Shown in pieces: positions 14,359-21,555 of a DNA stretch of 22,164 bases. Under the pieces are notes generated by a model. That model did not search any database and was not told the origin of the DNA. It worked only from the letters and a program-made list of their open reading frames with translations. The stretch's first letter is position 1; the number at the start of each line of letters is the position of its first letter. The stretch comes from Caryophanales bacterium UBA6879 (lineage in GTDB: Bacteria; Bacillota_I; Bacilli_A; RFN20; CAG-288), in NCBI GenBank assembly GCA_002449135.1, contig DKCH01000032.1:1-22164 (forward strand), read 5' to 3'. The position numbers were made by a program, and so were the translations under genes.

Positions 14359-14488
14359 ACCTTATAATTTTAGTTTCTTTATTATCTTTTTTAAAGAGAT
14401 ATTTTAATTTTAATTATAAAAATATTTTAAACATAATTAAAATATTGATTAATTTTAATTTTTATCAAAAATAAACAATTAAATTTAG

Positions 14489-14494
14489 TATAAT
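14489..14494 (+). promoter_or_regulatory. -10 box of the phosphofructokinase gene
   Basis: A perfect TATAAT is followed 8 nt later by the strong ribosome site CGGAGG, 8 nt before the ATG at 14514. No good -35 is evident. The upstream AT-rich stretch holds a perfect 10-bp A/T inverted repeat (14421-14446). Confidence 0.5.
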
Positions 14495-14513
14495 TAAATT
14501 ACGGAGGTTATTT

Positions 14514-15740
14514 ATGCTAAAAGGTAATATTCTATATGGACAATCAGGTGGTCCCTCTTCTGCTATTAACGCTTCTTGTTTAGGAGTTATTTTAGAAGGG
14601 AAAAAACATCCAGAATCCATAGAAAAAATCTACATGATGCACCATGGTATTTTAGGAGCAATTAATGATGATTTAATCGATGTCACAAACTACGATGAAA
14701 AGGAATTAAACAAACTAAAACATACTTCAGGTGCTTTTTTTGGTAATGTTAGATACAAGTTGCAGGATGTAAAAGATTCTGAAAAGGATTATAAAAAAAT
14801 ACTCCAAAACTTAAAAAAATACAACATTAGATATTTTTTCTACAATGGTGGAAATGATTCCATGGATACTTGTAACAAGATTTCTAATTATTTAAAATCT
14901 GTAAATTATGAATGTAAAGTTATTGGAATTCCTAAGACAATCGATAACGATTTACCTCATACTGATCACACTCCAGGTTATGGGTCTTCTGCCAAGTTTA
15001 TTGCTAATGCCATGATTGATATAGACTTAGATAATGCATCATATCCATTAGGAAGAGTAATAGTAGTTGAAATTATGGGTAGACATGCTGGATGGTTAGC
15101 TGCTTCATCTAGTTTAGCTAATTTAGTCGGCTATGGCCCTGACTTAATTTATGTTCCTGAAGTTGCCTTTGATATGGATAAATTCTATGAAGATGTTTCT
15201 AAAGTATATAGTAAAAAGAAAAGATGCTTAGTAGCTGTAAGTGAAGGAATTGTTGATAAAGATCACAACTTTATTTTCCAAGTTGGTAAAAAAGTTGACG
15301 CCTTTGGTCACTTTAGATTAGGTGGAGTTTGCCAAGTTTTATCTCAAAATGTTAAAGATACTCTAGAACTTCCTTCTTTACCTGTTGAGTTTTCTTTCTT
15401 ACAAAGAGCCGCAGGAAGAATCGCTTCTAAAACTGATATTTTAGAAGGTATTGAAGTTGGTAAAAAAGCAGTAGAACAAGCCTTAAATGGTTTAACTGAT
15501 GTAATGATTACCATACAAAGAGAATCTTCTAATCCATATTTAGTTAGTTATTCTACTGTCCATTTATCTGAAGTAGCTAATATAGAAAAGAAATTACCAT
15601 TAAGTATGATTAACAAAGAAGGCAACAACATCACTAGTGAATTTGTTGATTATGCTTTACCTTTAATCCAAGGTGAACTTACTGATTCCTTTAAAAATGG
15701 GTTATTAGATATTCCACATTTTAAAGGGTATAATTGCTAA
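14514..15740 (+). CDS. pfp: PPi-dependent phosphofructokinase (diphosphate-fructose-6-phosphate 1-phosphotransferase)
   Basis: 408 residues, longer than the ~320 of ATP-dependent bacterial PfkA. It has the phosphate loop GQSGGPSSAINAS (9-21), GGNDS (112-116) and PKTIDND (140-146), plus MGRHAGW in mid-protein. Asp115 in place of the Gly of ATP-type enzymes and Lys141 in place of Gly (PGTIDND becomes PKTIDND) are the established marks of pyrophosphate use, so phosphorylation of fructose 6-phosphate should be PPi-driven and reversible. Asn114 replaces the first Asp of the more usual GGDD, a variant I recall in other Firmicutes. It stands alone between its own -10/ribosome site and a strong terminator. 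Confidence 0.93.
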   Translation: MLKGNILYGQSGGPSSAINASCLGVILEGKKHPESIEKIYMMHHGILGAINDDLIDVTNYDEKELNKLKHTSGAFFGNVRYKLQDVKDSEKDYKKILQNLKKYNIRYFFYNGGNDSMDTCNKISNYLKSVNYECKVIGIPKTIDNDLPHTDHTPGYGSSAKFIANAMIDIDLDNASYPLGRVIVVEIMGRHAGWLAASSSLANLVGYGPDLIYVPEVAFDMDKFYEDVSKVYSKKKRCLVAVSEGIVDKDHNFIFQVGKKVDAFGHFRLGGVCQVLSQNVKDTLELPSLPVEFSFLQRAAGRIASKTDILEGIEVGKKAVEQALNGLTDVMITIQRESSNPYLVSYSTVHLSEVANIEKKLPLSMINKEGNNITSEFVDYALPLIQGELTDSFKNGLLDIPHFKGYNC

Positions 15741-15754
15741 TTAAATATTAATTT

Positions 15755-15790
15755 AAGCCTAATAGTATTTTATTACTAATAGGCTTTTTT
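15755..15790 (+). terminator. Terminator of the phosphofructokinase gene
   Basis: A 13-bp stem AAGCCTAATAGTA / TACTAATAGGCTT, with one mismatch, is followed by TTTTTT. It lies 15 nt after the stop codon. Confidence 0.88.
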
Positions 15791-15793
15791 AAT

Positions 15794-15835
15794 TAAAAAA
15801 ATACTCCTAACCATATTAATTTGGAAGGAGTATTT
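15794..15835 (-). terminator. Terminator of the feo operon
   Basis: On the minus strand AAATACTCCT pairs with AGGAGTATTT (10 bp, plus a possible inner CC/GG) around a 17-nt loop and runs into TTTTTTT. It lies just after the last gene of the feo operon (15851). Confidence 0.85.
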
Positions 15836-15850
15836 CATTCTTAATATTAA

Positions 15851-16051
15851 CTATTTACAATTGTTTTTATTGCAGCAGCACTTACCTCTTTTATGGTATT
15901 TTTTATTATATTCTTTTAATAAATTACGACTAGATGAGCAATCACATCCACTAGTGTGAATGCCTTTAGCTTTTTTATAAAAGTAATTTATAAAGAAAGA
16001 ACCAACAATTAATACACAAGCGATAATTAATAAAATCTCAACTGCATTCAT
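15851..16051 (-). CDS. FeoB-associated Cys-rich membrane protein
   Basis: 66 residues: one N-terminal transmembrane helix (EILLIIACVLIVGSFFINYFY, about 5-25), then a short Cys-rich basic tail with GCDCSSS and GKCCCNKNNCK, seven cysteines in the tail. This is the layout of PF12669, small proteins found almost only after feoB in Firmicutes and thought to support ferrous iron uptake, perhaps by metal or redox handling at the cytoplasmic face (role unproven). It begins 2 nt after the feoB stop with only a weak ribosome site, so it is probably coupled to feoB. It is the last gene before the operon terminator. Confidence 0.9.
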   Translation of the reverse strand: MNAVEILLIIACVLIVGSFFINYFYKKAKGIHTSGCDCSSSRNLLKEYNKKYHKRGKCCCNKNNCK

Positions 16052-16053
16052 AA

Positions 16054-18378
16054 TTAATTACTAGCCTTTAATGTTTTATCTTTATTCTTGTAATAGAAAT
16101 GGACTAAAACAACAATCAACGCAATTAAAGCAATGTAAATAAATAAAGTCCACCACCAAGTTCCAATCATATAAAACATTGAAGAAACACTATAAGAAGT
16201 AACTAACCAGAAAACTACGGTTCCAACAAATTTACCTTTAGGTAATTCTGCTTTAGCAGTACCAGTAGCAGCAAAGCAAGGAATAGTAAGTAAATTAAAT
16301 GAAATGTAAGCAAGTAAACCAGGAATACCGATGTTAGTAGCTTGAATCATAGCTTCAACAGCTGCATTACCATCATCTTCAGGTACAACAACTTTAGAAA
16401 CAACTAAGGCCAAGACTGTCATACTAGAAATAACATTTTCCTTAGCAATTAAGCCCATAATAGCAGATACAACAAAGACCCACATATAGACGTTTTGACT
16501 ACCAAATCCTAAAGGAGTAAATATAGGTTGTAATATTGTACCAATATAATAAATTATAGAACCTAAAGTTTGAGTAACAGTACCATCAGCATTAACAGTT
16601 AATGAACCAGCAATTAAATCATCAGGTAAGAATTGATTCCATAAAACAGAAACATGTGCTAAAACCCAAATAAGAATGTTTGAAACTAAGATAATAGTAA
16701 AAGCTTTCTTTATAAAGTGTTTAATCTTATCCCAAACATGGATCCATAAAGCTCTAAGTTGAGGTAAATGGTAACTAGGTAATTCCATAATAAATGGTGG
16801 AACTTCACCTCTCATAGTTGTATGTCTCATTACTAAAACAGCAACAATAGCAACAACCATACCAAATAAGTAAATAGACCAAGTAATAATATCAGGGTTA
16901 GATAATCCAGCCATTGAAGCAATATTTGCACCAACAGAAGCTAGAATAGGTAACTTAGCACCACATGAGAAGAAAGGAATAACTCTAATAGTTGCAGTTC
17001 TTTCATTAGCATCAGCTAATGTACGAGTATTAATCATAGCAGGAACAGAACAACCAAATCCCATAATCATTGGCATAAAGGCTCTACCAGAAAGTCCAAA
17101 TTTTCTAAAGATTCTATCTAAGATAAAGGCAACACGAGCCATATAACCAGAATCTTCTAAAATAGAGAAAAATAAGAAAAGCAATAAAATTTGAGGTAAG
17201 AAAGATAAAACAGAGAAAAGACCAGCTAAGATACCATCACATAATAGGCCAGTTGCCCATTCAGCCTGATTAGCCATCCAACCTCTAACTACATCAGTAA
17301 ACCAATCAGTAGTACCTACTAATAGCGTTTGTAAGAAAACACCAGGTGAAGCAATACCATCACCAGAAACAACAAGACCTTCCCAAGTAGTACCTGCTAA
17401 AGTAGGTTCTAAATTACTAACAGCTGGTTGTAAAAATAAAAAGTTAGCTGAGAAAGTAAGATGGAAAATTATAAAAAGAATAAAAGCAAAAATAGGAATA
17501 CCGGCATATTTATTTGTCAAAACCCTATCAACCTTATCAGAAACAGTTAAATTTTCATCTTGTTTTTTAACATCTTCTTTAGCACCTTTTATTTTGCTTT
17601 TACAAGAAGCAAGATTATTTGAAATGTATTTATAACGATCATCAGCTACAATAGCTTCAAAGTCATTACCAAAGGTTTCATCCTTATAATTAGCCTTAAA
17701 ATCATTTACAATCTTTAATAATTCTTTATCTTTTTCAACAGATTTAACTTCAATTTCATCATTTTCAATAAGCTTAATTGTATGAAATAAAGAATTAGTA
17801 ACACCATTTTCTTGATAAATCTTTTCCAATTTATTTACTAATGGTTCTAATTTAGTGCCTTGTAAAATAGTAAATGGTTTTCTTGTTTTGTTTTTAGCCA
17901 TTTCATAGGCTTTTTGCATTAAAGTATCAAGATTTTCTTCTTTTAAAGCAGAAATCTCAACTACTGGAATGCCTAATTTATTTTCCAATGCTTTAACATC
18001 AATAACTTCTTGATTTTTCTTAAGCAAATCCATCATGTTAAGAGCTAAAATCATTGGAACATTCATTTCTAATAATTGAGTTGTTAAATATAAGTTTCTC
18101 TCTAAATTAGTAGCATCAATAATGTTGATAATTGCATCAGGATGTTCATCTAAAATAAAGTTTCTTGAAACTACTTCTTCTGGAGAATAAGGAGAAAGAG
18201 AATAAATACCAGGTAAATCAACAATAGAAACAGGTTCACTTAATTTTTTATAAGTGCCTTCTCTTTTATCAACAGTAACGCCTGGCCAGTTACCAACATA
18301 TGCTGTAGAGCCAGTTAAAGAATTAAATAAAGTGGTCTTACCACAATTTGGATTACCAGCTAATGCAAAATGCAACAT
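16054..18378 (-). CDS. feoB: Ferrous iron transporter FeoB
   Basis: 774 residues. The N-terminal G domain has GNPNCGKT (8-15), the switch region GNWPGVTVDK (29-38), DLPG (54-57) and NMMD (114-117), followed by a GDI helical region (about 160-270). The membrane part (about 290-760) carries two Gate/nucleoside-recognition repeats and the Cys motif FGCSVPAMINTR, implicated in iron passage. FeoB imports Fe2+ across the cytoplasmic membrane in a GTPase-dependent manner. Its ATG overlaps the feoA stop (TAATG), and it is flanked by two FeoA proteins upstream and the Cys-rich partner downstream. No frame disruption was seen. Confidence 0.97.
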   Translation of the reverse strand: MLHFALAGNPNCGKTTLFNSLTGSTAYVGNWPGVTVDKREGTYKKLSEPVSIVDLPGIYSLSPYSPEEVVSRNFILDEHPDAIINIIDATNLERNLYLTTQLLEMNVPMILALNMMDLLKKNQEVIDVKALENKLGIPVVEISALKEENLDTLMQKAYEMAKNKTRKPFTILQGTKLEPLVNKLEKIYQENGVTNSLFHTIKLIENDEIEVKSVEKDKELLKIVNDFKANYKDETFGNDFEAIVADDRYKYISNNLASCKSKIKGAKEDVKKQDENLTVSDKVDRVLTNKYAGIPIFAFILFIIFHLTFSANFLFLQPAVSNLEPTLAGTTWEGLVVSGDGIASPGVFLQTLLVGTTDWFTDVVRGWMANQAEWATGLLCDGILAGLFSVLSFLPQILLLFLFFSILEDSGYMARVAFILDRIFRKFGLSGRAFMPMIMGFGCSVPAMINTRTLADANERTATIRVIPFFSCGAKLPILASVGANIASMAGLSNPDIITWSIYLFGMVVAIVAVLVMRHTTMRGEVPPFIMELPSYHLPQLRALWIHVWDKIKHFIKKAFTIILVSNILIWVLAHVSVLWNQFLPDDLIAGSLTVNADGTVTQTLGSIIYYIGTILQPIFTPLGFGSQNVYMWVFVVSAIMGLIAKENVISSMTVLALVVSKVVVPEDDGNAAVEAMIQATNIGIPGLLAYISFNLLTIPCFAATGTAKAELPKGKFVGTVVFWLVTSYSVSSMFYMIGTWWWTLFIYIALIALIVVLVHFYYKNKDKTLKASN

Positions 18379-18647
18379 TATTGTTTTTCTCCTTTCATTT
18401 TTTCTAATTTAACTAACTGTGCTTCAACTTTTCTTAAAGTTAATTCATAGCCTCTGATATTAATTTCAATTGGATCACCTAAAGGAGCTTTCTTTCTTAA
18501 AAAGACAAGAGCCCCAGGAGTTAACCCCATATCAAATAATCTACGACGGATTTTTCCTTCCCCTGTAACCATTTTAATAATTCCTTGATCACCTACATTA
18601 AAAGTATCAAGAGTCACTAGCGAAGAATTTGAATTTTTTTCTACCAT
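18378..18647 (-). CDS. feoA: FeoA ferrous iron transport accessory protein
   Basis: 89 residues with a single SH3-like FeoA domain: TLDTFNVGDQGIIKMVTGEGKIRRRLFDMGLTPG is the classical FeoA pattern (LxxLxxGxxGxIxxI...RRRLxDMGxxPG), followed by LGDPIEINIRGYELTLRKVEA. FeoA binds FeoB and modulates transport. The ribosome site GAAAGGG lies before the ATG, and the stop overlaps feoB by one base, giving tight translational coupling. It has an extra ~12-residue polar N-terminus before the domain. Confidence 0.95.
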   Translation of the reverse strand: MVEKNSNSSLVTLDTFNVGDQGIIKMVTGEGKIRRRLFDMGLTPGALVFLRKKAPLGDPIEINIRGYELTLRKVEAQLVKLEKMKGEKQ

Positions 18648-18674
18648 ATTTTTCCCTTTCTTTTGAAAATAAAA

Positions 18675-18896
18675 TTAAGCTAAAGGAGTAACAAAGATTG
18701 AACGTGCTAAATTATTATCTAAAGCATATCTAGCTTCTTTAACTAAAACAATAGTAGTTCCAGCCTGATTAAGTAAAATTGAAAGAATAGAATTAATAGT
18801 GATTCCTAAGGATTCTAAATGCTTTTTAATTTTCTCATCTGCAACAATTTTGTAAACTCTAAGTTGAACTTTAGTTGGTGCTAATAATAAAGTCAT
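18675..18896 (-). CDS. Second FeoA-domain protein, divergent, first gene of the feo operon
   Basis: 73 residues from the ATG at 18896, chosen because GAAGGA is 5 nt upstream. An upstream in-frame ATG at 18935 lies around the predicted transcription start, inside the operator, and is rejected. The sequence keeps the FeoA outline: a hydrophobic strand, KKHLESLGITINS in place of RRRLxDMGLxPG, a central strand block and the terminal LARSIFV. It lacks the Arg-rich motif and the conserved GDP, so it is a degenerate FeoA. Tandem FeoA genes before feoB are known in Firmicutes. It lies 27 nt before feoA under the operator-controlled promoter. Confidence 0.85.
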   Translation of the reverse strand: MTLLLAPTKVQLRVYKIVADEKIKKHLESLGITINSILSILLNQAGTTIVLVKEARYALDNNLARSIFVTPLA

Positions 18897-18917
18897 ATGT
18901 TCCTTCTTTCCACTAGT

Positions 18918-18952
18918 GTTAGTCTTAACTAACATTAGTTAGTATAGTTAGT
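18918..18952 (-). promoter_or_regulatory. Operator array of the feo promoter: four GTTAGT/ACTAAC hexamers
   Basis: On the plus strand GTTAGT (18918), ACTAAC (18928), GTTAGT (18938) and GTTAGT (18947) are spaced 10, 10 and 9 bp apart, i.e. on one face of the helix. The first pair forms GTTAGT-CTTA-ACTAAC, a 6-4-6 palindrome. The array covers the feo -10 box and the first transcribed bases, ideal for repression. The GTTAG/CTAAC half-sites agree with the core of known DtxR/IdeR boxes (GTTAGxCTAAC), though with wider spacing. Confidence 0.75.
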
Positions 18953-18969
18953 CAGTGCTTACTAGTCAA
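18941..18969 (-). promoter_or_regulatory. Feo operon promoter
   Basis: On the minus strand TTGACT (plus 18964-18969) and TATACT (plus 18941-18946) are exactly 17 nt apart, near-consensus for a sigma-A promoter. Transcription would start near 18934, giving a leader of about 38 nt before the ATG at 18896. The -10 is embedded in the GTTAGT/ACTAAC operator array. Confidence 0.8.
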
Positions 18970-19016
18970 GCATATTTTAGCAATTTTTATTTGAAAGAGA
19001 AATAGAACAGTTTTAA

Positions 19017-19032
19017 ATTAGTTGCAACTAAC
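19017..19032 (+). promoter_or_regulatory. Palindromic operator in front of the regulator gene
   Basis: ATTAGT-TGCA-ACTAAC is a 6-4-6 inverted repeat; its core TTAGTTGCAACTAA is perfect over 14 bp. It has the same arrangement as the first feo operator pair (GTTAGT-CTTA-ACTAAC) and overlaps the regulator's predicted -35 box, implying autoregulation. Confidence 0.7.
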
Positions 19033-19049
19033 TTGTAGATAAATATTAA
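19022..19049 (+). promoter_or_regulatory. Putative promoter of the metal regulator gene
   Basis: TTGCAA (19022-19027) lies inside the palindrome, and TATTAA (19044-19049) follows after 16 nt. The leader ends with AGAGGT about 10 nt before the ATG at 19090. The -10 assignment is weaker than for the feo promoter. Confidence 0.45.
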
Positions 19050-19089
19050 ACTTGTTAGAATTAAACATGAATAAAAGAGGTTTTTATAG

Positions 19090-19461
19090 ATGAACATTTA
19101 TGAATCAATGGAAGATTATTTAGAAAAAATTTTAATGCTAAAGCAAAAACAAGAAGTAGTAAGAGCTGTAGATTTAGTACGTTTTATGAACTATTCTAAA
19201 GCTAGTGTTTCAATCGCTTTAAAAAAGCTTATAGCTAAAGGTCTTATTATTCATAATGAAAAAAATGGTGACCTCTCTTTAACAGAAGAAGGAATGAAAA
19301 TCGCTTCAAACATTTATGCTAGACACCAGCTTTTAGGTGACTTTTTTCAAAAAATTGGTGTTGGAAAAGAGCAAGCTTTTATAGATGCTTGTAAGGTTGA
19401 ACACGAAATTTCAGAAGAAACATTTGAAAAACTAAAAAATTTTGTTGCTACTTTAAAATAG
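19090..19461 (+). CDS. DtxR/MntR-family metal-dependent transcriptional repressor
   Basis: 123 residues: an N-terminal winged helix (SMEDYLEKILML; recognition region NYSKASVSIALKKL, about 34-47) and a metal-binding/dimerisation domain. There is no C-terminal SH3 domain, so it has MntR-like size. By alignment to Bacillus MntR (D8, E11, H77, E99, E102, H103) the equivalents are Asp9, Glu12, His79, Cys101, Glu104 and His105. Cys101 equals Cys102 of iron-sensing DtxR rather than Glu99 of MntR, while Asp9 is MntR-like. It is divergent from the feo operon, with matching operators on both sides of the 193-bp gap, so it probably represses feo and itself when iron (or manganese) is plentiful. Its 3' end overlaps the convergent hydrolase by 14 bp. 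Confidence 0.9.
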   Translation: MNIYESMEDYLEKILMLKQKQEVVRAVDLVRFMNYSKASVSIALKKLIAKGLIIHNEKNGDLSLTEEGMKIASNIYARHQLLGDFFQKIGVGKEQAFIDACKVEHEISEETFEKLKNFVATLK

Positions 19462-20356
19462 TTTTATTTTCCACATCATTTAAAAATTCAATAACATCTT
19501 TAATATATTGTTCATTACAATCAAAATAAGTCATATGTCTAGCATTTGGATATAAAATCCATTTTTTAGGACATTTTAAACTATCATATATTTCCTTATT
19601 AACTAAAGGAGTAGATTCATCATCAGTTCCTGATATTATTAAGCATGGTAAATTAAGCTTATTTAATTTCTTTTTTACATCATAATTTTTTAAGTTACCA
19701 CTTGGAGTAAATTCATTTTCACCCCACATTGATAAATAAGATTCTTGTCCTTTAATTTTTGCTCTTTTTAAACATTCTGGTAAATTAGTTTTATCGACTG
19801 GACCAATAAAATTGTTTACATAATGAGAATATGCTATTTTATATTCTTCACTAGAATAATTTTTTCCCCTTTCAGCTAAATTAAATATTTCAATATCCTT
19901 GTTTGAAAGATATTTTAATAATCTTTTAGTTTCTTTTGACCAAGTAGCAGTACTAGCTAAAGAAGAAGAAAAAATTGCACTTAAACAAGAACAGCGTTTT
20001 TTCTTAGTAAGATAAAGCATCGCTAGCATTCCACCCCAGGAATGACCTAATAGATGATAATTTTTGATTTTTAATTTAGTAATAAGATTTTCTAATTCTT
20101 CAATAAATAGTTCACTTTTAAAAAACAAGTTTGGATTCTCAACTTCAACAAATGATTTTCCACAACCAATTTGGTCATACATAATAATAGGTCTCTTATC
20201 CAAATCTGCTATAGGATCAAGCAATTCATATGAATTAGCAGTGGAGCCAGGACCACCATGTAAAATGATTAAAGGAGATTTTTTATATTCTGCTCCAACA
20301 ATTCTTACGTATGTATTATAAGTTTTAAAATCTAAATATTTTTCTATTATCTTCAT
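19448..20356 (-). CDS. Alpha/beta hydrolase, proline iminopeptidase type (peptidase S33)
   Basis: 302 residues from the ATG at 20356, supported by GAGGTG 6 nt upstream; a GTG start 9 nt earlier overlaps that ribosome site and is less likely. It has an oxyanion loop HGGPG (33-37), the nucleophile elbow GHSWGG (Ser106), probable catalytic Asp245 or Asp246 in SGTDDESTP, and His274 in NARHMTY, with a helical cap between. The HGGPG plus GHSWGG pair is characteristic of proline iminopeptidases, which remove N-terminal proline from peptides, and of related amino-acid amidases and epoxide hydrolases. There is no signal peptide, so it is cytosolic. It is transcribed alone and convergent with the metal regulator. 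Confidence 0.88.
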   Translation of the reverse strand: MKIIEKYLDFKTYNTYVRIVGAEYKKSPLIILHGGPGSTANSYELLDPIADLDKRPIIMYDQIGCGKSFVEVENPNLFFKSELFIEELENLITKLKIKNYHLLGHSWGGMLAMLYLTKKKRCSCLSAIFSSSLASTATWSKETKRLLKYLSNKDIEIFNLAERGKNYSSEEYKIAYSHYVNNFIGPVDKTNLPECLKRAKIKGQESYLSMWGENEFTPSGNLKNYDVKKKLNKLNLPCLIISGTDDESTPLVNKEIYDSLKCPKKWILYPNARHMTYFDCNEQYIKDVIEFLNDVENKTILK

Positions 20357-20415
20357 TTTTAACACCTCATTTTAATTATATAGCTTGCAAACTTTAAAAG
20401 TTAATACTAAGTTTG

Positions 20416-20421
20416 TATAAT
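20416..20421 (+). promoter_or_regulatory. -10 box immediately before the glycosyltransferase start
   Basis: A perfect TATAAT has its last base 10 nt before the ATG at 20432. There is no Shine-Dalgarno in the intervening TAAAAATGTA, which itself contains the AUG-UAA start-stop at 20427-20432. Transcription would start around 20427-20428. A convincing -35 is not seen. Confidence 0.5.
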
Positions 20422-20431
20422 TAAAAATGTA

Positions 20432-21475
20432 ATGGAAAAGAAAATAGATTTATCAATAATAGTTCCTATTTATATGGTAGAAAAATATCTTAATCGTTCA
20501 TTAAATGCTTTAGTTAAACAAAAAACTAAATACACTTATGAAGCAATTTTAGTTGATGATGGTTCAAAAGATAATTCAGCTAAAATTATTAAAAGCTATG
20601 TAAATAAATACCCTGATATTTTTAAAAGCATCTATCAAGAAAACTTTGGAGTCTCTGTTGCTAGAAATAACGGCATCAATATTGCTAAAGGAACCTATTT
20701 AGCATTTGTAGATCCTGATGATTTACCATTAGAAAATTATGTTGAAACACTTGTTTCTACTATTAGTGAAAATGATTCTGATATTGCCATTGCTTCTTAT
20801 TATAAAAGAGATGAAAATGGAGAAATTTCTTCTTTACCTGCCATTCGAAAAAGAACAATAAGTGGCTTAAAAGCTAGTAATTATCTATTAAAAGATACCT
20901 TAATTAGGGGCTATCCATGGAACAAAATAGTAAAAAGAGAATTAGTAGAAAAATATAAAATTAGATTTATTCCAGGAGCTCTTTTTGAAGATATTGCCTT
21001 TTTCTACAAAAGTTTTTTATGTGCTAAAAAAGTTACCTTAACTTCAAAAAAAGTATATATTTACTCATTTAATAGGCAAAACTCCCTACTTCATAACACT
21101 TTTAACTATGGAATGTTAGAGGCAAGAATGTCAATTTTCTTTGCTTTAAGAGCATACGCAGACCAAATTTTAGGGAAGAAAAAAGGTGCCAAAATGTTTA
21201 AAAATACTAAAAGCATGTTACTTACTTTATGGTGCTTTATTCCCCCTGTTGCTACTTATTCACCTTTTAATTTAGAAAAGCTTAAAGAGGCTAGTAAAAT
21301 CTTAAATTATTTTCGTTATTTAAGTATTGTAAACTTACCAGTATATAATGCACCTTGGGCAGAAACAGTACTATTAGCAGTAGGTCCTCAAGATTATTTT
21401 ACAATTTATAAACCTGACTATTTTAAAAGCAAAAAAGATAAAAACAAAAAAGATAATAACCTAACATCTATTTAA
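20432..21475 (+). CDS. Family 2 glycosyltransferase
   Basis: 347 residues. The GT-A fold motifs are SIIVPIYMVEKYLNRSLNAL (8-27), LVDDGSKDNS (40-49), the NFGVSVARNNGI loop (71-82) and the DxD-type metal/sugar-nucleotide motif FVDPDD (92-97). The second half is more variable and ends in a Lys-rich tail (KSKKDKNKKDNN). Such enzymes transfer a sugar from a nucleotide-sugar to a surface polysaccharide, teichoic acid or glycolipid acceptor, but donor and acceptor are not predictable here and no other glycan genes flank it. It has no Shine-Dalgarno; a TATAAT lies next to the start, and an AUG-UAA pair overlaps its ATG. Confidence 0.93.
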   Translation: MEKKIDLSIIVPIYMVEKYLNRSLNALVKQKTKYTYEAILVDDGSKDNSAKIIKSYVNKYPDIFKSIYQENFGVSVARNNGINIAKGTYLAFVDPDDLPLENYVETLVSTISENDSDIAIASYYKRDENGEISSLPAIRKRTISGLKASNYLLKDTLIRGYPWNKIVKRELVEKYKIRFIPGALFEDIAFFYKSFLCAKKVTLTSKKVYIYSFNRQNSLLHNTFNYGMLEARMSIFFALRAYADQILGKKKGAKMFKNTKSMLLTLWCFIPPVATYSPFNLEKLKEASKILNYFRYLSIVNLPVYNAPWAETVLLAVGPQDYFTIYKPDYFKSKKDKNKKDNNLTSI

Positions 21476-21527
21476 TTTTTAATTTAAATTTTACATTTAA
21501 TTTACATTTTTATAAAATTCATTCCTT

Positions 21528-21533
21528 TATAAT
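21528..21533 (+). promoter_or_regulatory. -10 box of the MFS transporter gene
   Basis: TATAAT lies 22 nt before the ATG at 21556, followed by the ribosome site AAGGGGA. No strong -35 was found, and no hairpin terminator separates it from the glycosyltransferase gene, so some read-through is possible. Confidence 0.45.
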
Positions 21534-21555
21534 ATATTTTAAAAAGGGGAATCTT

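Noticed and set aside
14408..14446. Perfect A/T-only inverted repeats (10 bp with 6-nt loop) before the phosphofructokinase gene
   Set aside because: In such AT-rich DNA these arise by chance, and with no G or C pair the hairpin is weak. Kept only as a note.
18897..18935. Upstream ATG extending the first FeoA-like protein by 13 residues
   Set aside because: It lies around the predicted transcription start and in the operator; the ATG at 18896 has a proper GAAGGA site.
20064..20321. An 85-codon plus-strand frame over the hydrolase gene
   Set aside because: Antisense shadow of the region carrying HGGPG and GHSWGG.
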